Shown: piece by piece, positions 59,901-64,000 of the stretch
Layout: every line of letters begins with the position of its first letter
Numbering within the stretch: position 1 is the first letter of the stretch
Assembly: GCA_964602985.1 (NCBI GenBank)
Contig: CAZRTJ010000001.1
Location: 1-64,000, forward strand
DNA from: CAYZJB01 sp964602985
GTDB lineage: Bacteria > CLD3 > SB21
Direction: 5' to 3'
Length of the DNA stretch: 64,000 nucleotides
Position numbers and translations under genes: made by a program
The notes under the pieces: generated by a model
What the model was told of the DNA's origin: nothing
Databases searched by the model: none
Seen by the model: the letters and a program-made list of their open reading frames with translations, nothing else

Positions 59901-60034
59901 GCGCGGTTGTTCGGGCGAAGAGCATGAATCGGAATTACGAGTTGCTGGCGGAATTGAACGTTCGCCCGCGCACCTCGTATCTGGCAAAATTGCGAAATCC
60001 GAACAACGAGTTGGCCTCGGAGTCGGCGGGATAG
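56927..60034 (+). CDS. actB: Alternative complex III iron-sulfur/molybdopterin-like subunit ActB
   Basis: 1035 residues, ATG 56927 (ATG 56936, with the ATGA overlap to actA, is the alternative). Residues about 45-70 hold a Tat-like motif followed by a lipobox-like end (SVSRRNFLSLMGASIALAGL, then ASC). The first about 730 residues are a molybdopterin-oxidoreductase fold known to lack cofactor in ACIII (KIEGNPLHPSTRGAATHWMQ). The C-terminal part has CIGCNACTIAC, CHHCETAPCEQVCP, CVGTRYCANNCPYKVR and CSYCVQRI…CQQTCPTQAI for one [3Fe-4S] and three [4Fe-4S] clusters. It moves electrons from quinol (ActC) to ActA. Confidence 0.93.
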   Translation: MSSMKKDLSPREKYWRSLDDLADTAEFKELVQREFPENASELTNSVSRRNFLSLMGASIALAGLASCRRPVEKIVPYVIKPQDVIPGISQHYATAIPMGTSAYGVMVRSNEGRPTKIEGNPLHPSTRGAATHWMQAEILNLYDPDRSKTVSNDNADKTWQDFVAAWKELYSQLSGTQGAGLAVLMESFSSPTLARLQAEFRKAFPKAVWVTRDAISDENIFTGLKMATGSDVRPLNDYSNAHVILSLESDFLGTESESLMAARGFAEGRRIRTADDSMNRLYVVESTYSLTGTMADHRLRIQSSQVGAFVAALAIELANQGLAVEGLWAVRAEKTDGLDSRWIKAVAKDLIRAKGSSIVTAGRRQPAPVHALVSAINFALGNVGQTVVYVPLQDASISNHAAFANLVKSMNDGAIQTLVMLGGNPVYDAPADLAFGAALEKVKTRIHFALYADETSTRSTWHVPQAHFLESWGDVRSADGTISVIQPLIEPLYGAKTTVEFLTLLVRNTESSGYDTVRETWKSYLGGVSFDSQWRRVLHDGLFEGSSLEAAKVKVDAKSLAAGLASVTFSGAAGSASAFELNFIPSASIWDGRYANNGWLQELPNSITKITWDNVALISVKAAKELSIRQGLSEGEYHQPVIRLSYEGRSLDVPVWIQPGQADYSISIALGYGRQAAGRVGNGVGVNAFALQTSVAPAFGGGLQLAKLDSTYPIACTQDHGGYDEEELARAEVQHRLPRILREATLEEYRAKPTFASNDEMIEGFKSLKDADGKPISIYDTHDYSEGYQWGMSIDLNACIGCNACTIACQSENNIPVIGKNEVMRGREMHWIRMDRYFKGSVDEPTIAFQPVACHHCETAPCEQVCPVAATVHDGEGLNVMVYNRCVGTRYCANNCPYKVRRFNFLEYNTETSGFYQTEGAEVLKMAKNPDVTVRMRGVMEKCSYCVQRISSARIAAKKANRTIRDGEVVTACQQTCPTQAIVFGNINDPSSAVVRAKSMNRNYELLAELNVRPRTSYLAKLRNPNNELASESAG

Positions 60035-60078
60035 AAAACGATTACCCTTAACTCTTAACGATTGGACCTGGTAGTGCG

Positions 60079-61455
60079 ATGACGAATTCTCCTGAAACGG
60101 TGCACGCTGAACCTCCGTTGATTGCTGGCAATCCGACGTTTGCGTCGATTACCAATCAGATCAGCGGGGTGGTGGAAAACAAGCCGCCGAAGGCCTGGCA
60201 TCTCGCGTTTTTGACGGCGAGTGCGGGTCTCTTGTTGTTGTTGATCTCGGTGACGTATTTGGTCTTCGAGGGGACCGGAATCTGGGGGATCCAGAGCCCG
60301 GTCGGATGGGGATTGGCGATTGTCAATTTCGTGTTCTGGGTGGGTATCGGCCACGCCGGTACGTTGATTTCCGCCATTTTGTTTTTGCTTCGTCAAAAGT
60401 GGCGCACGTCGATTAATCGATTCGCAGAAGCGATGACGATTTTTGCGGTAATCTGCGCGTTGTTGTTTCCCGGTATCCACGTCGGCCGTATTTGGGCGAC
60501 GTATTGGTTTGCGCCCGTGCCCAACCAAATGGCCATGTGGCCCAACTTCCGTTCTCCCTTGCTTTGGGACTTCTTTGCGGTAGGCACGTACTTCACGGTT
60601 TCGCTGTTGTTTTGGTATGTGGGATTGATTCCGGACGTGGCCTCTCTTCGCGACCGAGCCAAGACCCGGTTTCGGCGGGTGATGTTTGGCATCCTGGCGG
60701 TCGGCTGGCGGGGCGGCAACAAGCAGTGGAAGCATTATGAAATGGCCTACTTGATTCTGGCCGGCCTTTCGACTCCTCTGGTGTTGTCGGTGCACAGTAT
60801 CGTGTCCACGGACTTTGCGACCAGCATCCTGCCCGGATGGCATACGACCATCTTCCCGCCCTACTTCGTCGCGGGGGCCATTTTCTCCGGCTTCGGTATG
60901 GTGATGACGCTCGCTCTGGTGGCTCGAAAGATTTACAAGATGGAAAACATCATTACGATGTATCATCTGGAGAACATGGCGAAAGTCATGATGGTCACCG
61001 GAATGATGGTGGGATACGCGTACAGCTGCGAATTCTTCATCGCGTGGTACAGCGGCAATTTGTATGAGCGATTTGCGTTCATCAACAGGGCGTTTGGGCC
61101 GTTTTGGTGGTCCTATTTCACCATGATCTTCTGCAACGTCATTGTGCCGCAGATTTACTGGGTTCGGAAGTGGAGGACGAGTCTGCCGATTCTGTTTGTC
61201 ACATCGATCCTGGTGAACGTCGGTATGTGGTTTGAGCGGTTTGTCATCATCGTGACCCTATCGCGGGATTATCTTCCGTCCAGTTGGGATTACTATTCGC
61301 CGACATTCTGGGATTGGGCGACGTTTGTCGGTTCGTTTGGATTGTTCTTTACATTGTTCCTGTTGTTCCTGCGGTATCTTCCGATGATTGCGGCGGCGGA
61401 GGTGAAAGGCGTTTTGCCTCAGGCCCACGTCCATCACCCTAACGGTAAACACTGA
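60079..61455 (+). CDS. actC: Alternative complex III quinol-oxidising membrane subunit ActC (NrfD family)
   Basis: 458 residues, about ten helices. NrfD-family blocks: TGIWGIQSPVGWGLAIVNFV, FWVGIGHAGTLISAILFL (residues about 84-101), FPGIHVGRIWATYWF, MWPNFRSPLLWDFFAVGTYF and LSVHSIVSTDFATSILPGWH. The H/D residues in these helices form the quinol site in ACIII structures. The C-terminus ends in soluble HHPNGKH. It starts 44 nt after actB and is followed 8 nt later by actD. A distant relative (6423-7658) serves the left electron-transfer operon. Confidence 0.93.
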   Translation: MTNSPETVHAEPPLIAGNPTFASITNQISGVVENKPPKAWHLAFLTASAGLLLLLISVTYLVFEGTGIWGIQSPVGWGLAIVNFVFWVGIGHAGTLISAILFLLRQKWRTSINRFAEAMTIFAVICALLFPGIHVGRIWATYWFAPVPNQMAMWPNFRSPLLWDFFAVGTYFTVSLLFWYVGLIPDVASLRDRAKTRFRRVMFGILAVGWRGGNKQWKHYEMAYLILAGLSTPLVLSVHSIVSTDFATSILPGWHTTIFPPYFVAGAIFSGFGMVMTLALVARKIYKMENIITMYHLENMAKVMMVTGMMVGYAYSCEFFIAWYSGNLYERFAFINRAFGPFWWSYFTMIFCNVIVPQIYWVRKWRTSLPILFVTSILVNVGMWFERFVIIVTLSRDYLPSSWDYYSPTFWDWATFVGSFGLFFTLFLLFLRYLPMIAAAEVKGVLPQAHVHHPNGKH

Positions 61456-61463
61456 GTGCACGT

Positions 61464-62015
61464 ATGAAAAACAAGAAAGAAGAGCCCGCGATGTCTGTCC
61501 TGCTCGCTGAATTTGGCGGGCCCGGGGAATTGTTTGCGGCCGCGGAAAAGATGCGGGACGCGGGGTACAAAGAGTTTGATTGTCATTCCCCTTTTCCGAT
61601 TCACGGGATGGATCATGCGATGGGGCTGAAGCGATCACCGCTGGCGAGGATTGTCTTCATCGCTGCAATGTCGGGCGTGGCTGCGATGATCGGAATGACG
61701 TACTGGGTGCATGCCGTGGAATACCCATTGGTCATTTCCGGCAAGCCTTTTTTCAGTTATCAGGCGTTCACGCCTCCGATTTTCGCGGTGGGCGTGCTGA
61801 GCGGGGCGATCACGGCGGTTTTTGGCATGCTGGCCTTGAATAAGCTGCCACGATTGAACCATCCGCTGTTCAAGTCCGCCCGCTTTGAACGGGTCACGGA
61901 CGACAGTTTCTTTGTCAGCGTGCAGTCGAATGACCCGCAGTTCGATGAAGAGAGGGTCAAATCCTTCCTGACTTCCATCGGCGGGAAAAACCTGGAGGTT
62001 GTGAGAGACGAATGA
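61464..62015 (+). CDS. actD: Alternative complex III subunit ActD
   Basis: 183 residues, DUF3341-type. N-terminal soluble region with VLLAEFGGPGELFAAAEKMRD and CHSPFPIHGMDHAMGLKRSP, then two helices (LARIVFIAAMSGVAAMIGM; FFSYQAFTPPIFAVGVLSG), and a C-terminal DDSFFVSVQSNDPQFDEER domain. ActD is a membrane subunit that packs against ActC; its first soluble domain faces the cytoplasm. The stop overlaps the actE start (ATGA). Confidence 0.92.
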   Translation: MKNKKEEPAMSVLLAEFGGPGELFAAAEKMRDAGYKEFDCHSPFPIHGMDHAMGLKRSPLARIVFIAAMSGVAAMIGMTYWVHAVEYPLVISGKPFFSYQAFTPPIFAVGVLSGAITAVFGMLALNKLPRLNHPLFKSARFERVTDDSFFVSVQSNDPQFDEERVKSFLTSIGGKNLEVVRDE

Positions 62016-62608
62016 AAACCATACTGCAGATCTGTTTTGTGTCGTTTATGATCTGGGGCTGTCAGGGGCGTCCGTCTGAGGAGCCACCCATCCACCCCAA
62101 TCCCAACATGGATATTCAGCCAAAATACAAAGCCCAGTCTGAAGGAAAATTCTTTGAGAATGGCTCCGCCATGCGCCATCCGCCTGCGGGTACGGTGGCC
62201 TTGGGTCAACTGAAAGATGAGGGGGCGTATTACACAGGACTCGACGAGAAGGGACAGTGGGTCCAAACCGCCCCTATCGTGTGGACGATGGAGGATCTGA
62301 AGCGGGGACAGGAGCGATACAGTATTTTTTGCGCGCCGTGTCATGCGTTGGCCGGACGTGGAAATGGAATCGTCGCCAAGCGGGGATTCATGCCTCCGCC
62401 GTCTCTTCATCTGAGCCTCGTGCGAAATTATCCGGATGGGCATTTCTATAATGTGATTACGAACGGAATTCGGAATATGCCTGCGTATGGCGCGCAGATC
62501 GATGTCGACGATCGATGGGCGATCGTGGGTTACATCCGGGCCTTGCAGCGCAGTCAAAACGCCAGTCTGGAAGACGTTCCAACCGAAATTCGAAAGGACC
62601 TCAAGTAG
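62012..62608 (+). CDS. actE: Alternative complex III monohaem cytochrome c lipoprotein ActE
   Basis: 198 residues. Lipoprotein signal with lipobox MIWGC (Cys 17). One CXXCH (CAPCH) at about residue 109, within ERYSIFCAPCHALAGRGNG; the axial Met is in IRNMPAYGAQID. ActE is the monohaem cytochrome in ACIII that hands electrons to the oxidase. The signal peptide to haem spacing and GxGNG motif match. ATGA overlap with actD; actF begins 7 nt after its stop. Confidence 0.93.
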   Translation: MKTILQICFVSFMIWGCQGRPSEEPPIHPNPNMDIQPKYKAQSEGKFFENGSAMRHPPAGTVALGQLKDEGAYYTGLDEKGQWVQTAPIVWTMEDLKRGQERYSIFCAPCHALAGRGNGIVAKRGFMPPPSLHLSLVRNYPDGHFYNVITNGIRNMPAYGAQIDVDDRWAIVGYIRALQRSQNASLEDVPTEIRKDLK

Positions 62609-62615
62609 AAGTCGT

Positions 62616-63794
62616 ATGAAACTCAATACCGAAACTTTCCAACTGACGGAAAAAGGCCGGTTCGGAAATCTTGCACTGATCGTCGGGGCGGTGGGATTGA
62701 TACTCAGCGCCGTGGGCTACGTGCTCGATCCGAAACAGTTCTTTCATTCCTACCTGGTCAGCTTTGCGTACTGGACCTCCATCGGATTGGGAGGCTTGTT
62801 TTTCGTGTTACTGCACCATCTGGTCGGCGCGACGTGGAGCATTGTGCTTCGACGTCTGACGGAGAATGTGATGGCTGCGCTTCCGATCATGCTTCTGTTT
62901 GCAGTCCCCCTGGCGCTCGGGATGCACGACTTGTATCACTGGAGCCATGCGGAAGCTGTGGAGCATGACGCGATTCTCAAAGAGAAATCAGGATACCTCA
63001 ACCCGACATTTTTTGTTATCCGCACCGTGGGGTATTTTGCAGTTTGGTTGATTCTGGCTCGCCTGCTGAATAAGTATTCGGATCAACAGGATAAGGGGGA
63101 GAACACAACCTCCCGGCTGATGAAGGTCAGCGCTCCCGGCATGATTTTGTTTGCGTTTACGATTACGTACGCCGCATTTGACTGGATGATGTCGTTGGAG
63201 CCGCACTGGTATTCGACCATTTACGGCGTGTGGTATTTCAGCGGCAGTCTGTTGACCTTTCTTTGTTTCCTGGTGATCGTGGGGTTGTATTTGCGAAAGA
63301 AGGGTGTCCTGCACGAAACGATCAAGGTGGATCATTATCACGATCTCGGTAAGCTGATGTTTGCGTTCACGATTTTCTGGGCGTACATCGCGTTCTCGCA
63401 GTATTTCCTGATCTGGTATGCCAATATTCCTGAAGAGACGGTGTACTATCTGAAACGCTGGGAAGGGTCCTGGCAGACGGTCAGCTTGTTGCTGGTGTTT
63501 GGTCATCTGACTTTGCCATGGCTGGCCCTGGTTACGCGAGCCGCAAAACGAAATCTGTTGAGTATGAAGCTCATCGCAGGTTGGCTGTTACTCATGCACT
63601 GGTTTGATCTGCACTGGGCGATTATGCCCAATCTTCATCCGAGCGGCTTCACGTTTTCGTGGATGGACGTCGCGACGTTTGTCGGGCTGGGCGGTATGTT
63701 CTTGTGGTATTTCTGGTATCAAGTCTGTTCGCGCCCGCTGATCCCCGTGAAGGATCCGCAGTTGTCCGAGTCTTTGCAACTTGTCAATCATTAG
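62616..63794 (+). CDS. actF: Alternative complex III membrane subunit ActF
   Basis: 392 residues from the ATG at 62616, about ten hydrophobic helices. Family segments: FFHSYLVSFAYWTSIGLGGL (55-74), HHLVGATWSIVLRR, YAAFDWMMSLEPHWYSTIYG (near 187), HYHDLGKLMFAFTIFWAYIA, FSQYFLIWYANIPEETVYYL and HWFDLHWAIMPNLHPSG. ActF is a second NrfD-related subunit, without quinol site, that holds the proton-path-like region in ACIII. It completes the actABCDEF order of Rhodothermus-type complexes. Confidence 0.92.
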   Translation: MKLNTETFQLTEKGRFGNLALIVGAVGLILSAVGYVLDPKQFFHSYLVSFAYWTSIGLGGLFFVLLHHLVGATWSIVLRRLTENVMAALPIMLLFAVPLALGMHDLYHWSHAEAVEHDAILKEKSGYLNPTFFVIRTVGYFAVWLILARLLNKYSDQQDKGENTTSRLMKVSAPGMILFAFTITYAAFDWMMSLEPHWYSTIYGVWYFSGSLLTFLCFLVIVGLYLRKKGVLHETIKVDHYHDLGKLMFAFTIFWAYIAFSQYFLIWYANIPEETVYYLKRWEGSWQTVSLLLVFGHLTLPWLALVTRAAKRNLLSMKLIAGWLLLMHWFDLHWAIMPNLHPSGFTFSWMDVATFVGLGGMFLWYFWYQVCSRPLIPVKDPQLSESLQLVNH

Positions 63795-63804
63795 GTGAAG
63801 CGTT

Positions 63805-64000
63805 ATGTCTGATGTGAGTTATGAAAAGCAAGACGTGAACATGAAGAAGGTGTTCGGCTACACGTTTGTTGTTCTGTTTGTCATGGTTGTGTTCGTGGTG
63901 ATCGTCCATGAGTTTTATTTGAATCAGATGGATCAGGCCGTCGCCGAGCAGGTGTCGGACACGCCGCCCGTGGATTACGAATCACTGGTGGCCGACGAAA
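63805..64000 (+). CDS. Start of a small single-pass membrane protein, cut by window end
   Basis: ATG at 63805, 10 nt after actF; at least 65 residues up to the window edge, no stop reached. One hydrophobic helix (VFGYTFVVLFVMVVFVVIVH) follows a polar start, then an acidic periplasmic or cytoplasmic tail. It is in the position of accessory ACIII/oxidase genes. Its N-terminus does not show the usual signal of cytochrome oxidase subunit II, though that cannot be excluded with so little sequence. Confidence 0.7.
   Translation, partial: MSDVSYEKQDVNMKKVFGYTFVVLFVMVVFVVIVHEFYLNQMDQAVAEQVSDTPPVDYESLVADE

Overview
The window comes from a bacterium of the FCB group, most likely the Ignavibacteriota/Kapabacteria/Calditrichota side of Bacteroidota-like lineages. 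The evidence is type IX secretion tails with an NPFNPTT motif (about 21600 and 50330), a Fib-succ major paralogous (FISUMP) domain at the left edge, a 14-blade Reg_prop histidine kinase, paired M61 peptidases, and a complete alternative complex III operon. Base composition is GC-rich in most genes and visibly AT-richer at 20540-21900. Many neighbouring genes are coupled by ATGA stop/start overlaps. No genus can be named from the sequence alone.

Layout. 1-1560: the tail of a FISUMP surface protein, then a REP-associated IS200-like transposase (RAYT) among GGGC..GCCC palindromes. 1558-8520 (minus): one overlapping operon holding a Tat-exported 16-Cys ferredoxin, a NrfD/HybB-type quinone subunit, a 13-haem cytochrome, a haem-motif sensor kinase and two response regulators with GcvH-like output domains. 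8900-18060: a PD40 protein, small exported proteins, an FAA-hydrolase-family enzyme, a large BNR-propeller protein, an FGGY kinase and a GNAT protein.

18040-25330 is an accessory, rearranged region. It holds a duplicated leader sequence, two truncated genes meeting head to head near 20541, a second RAYT beside nine palindromes spaced about 50 nt apart, four copies of a small 'GDSF' domain, three 34-bp direct repeats, a tRNA-Arg, and tRNA-derived fragments interrupted by palindromes.

25330-47160 is mostly housekeeping and signalling: a V4R-domain protein, an inositol-phosphatase-like enzyme, a flavin reductase, a DUF711 protein, a glutamate dehydrogenase-type enzyme, three REC-PATAN regulators, prmA, a Ppx/GppA phosphatase, two M61 peptidases (minus), two sodium-coupled transporters, ftsX, a gamma-carbonic anhydrase, two stand-alone receivers, an MBL-fold hydrolase and an unknown 432-residue protein. 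47438-55133: a lipoprotein propeller, a T9SS-secreted protein broken by an in-frame TGA, a 1100-residue propeller histidine kinase and a CsgG-like protein.

55181-64000 is a respiratory block: ctaB (haem O synthase), then actABCDEF, followed by a small membrane protein cut by the window end. A haem-copper oxidase is expected beyond the right edge. Together the left operon (quinone pool to multihaem cytochrome, with its own haem-sensing kinase) and the right operon (quinol to cytochrome c/oxidase) suggest a branched respiratory chain.
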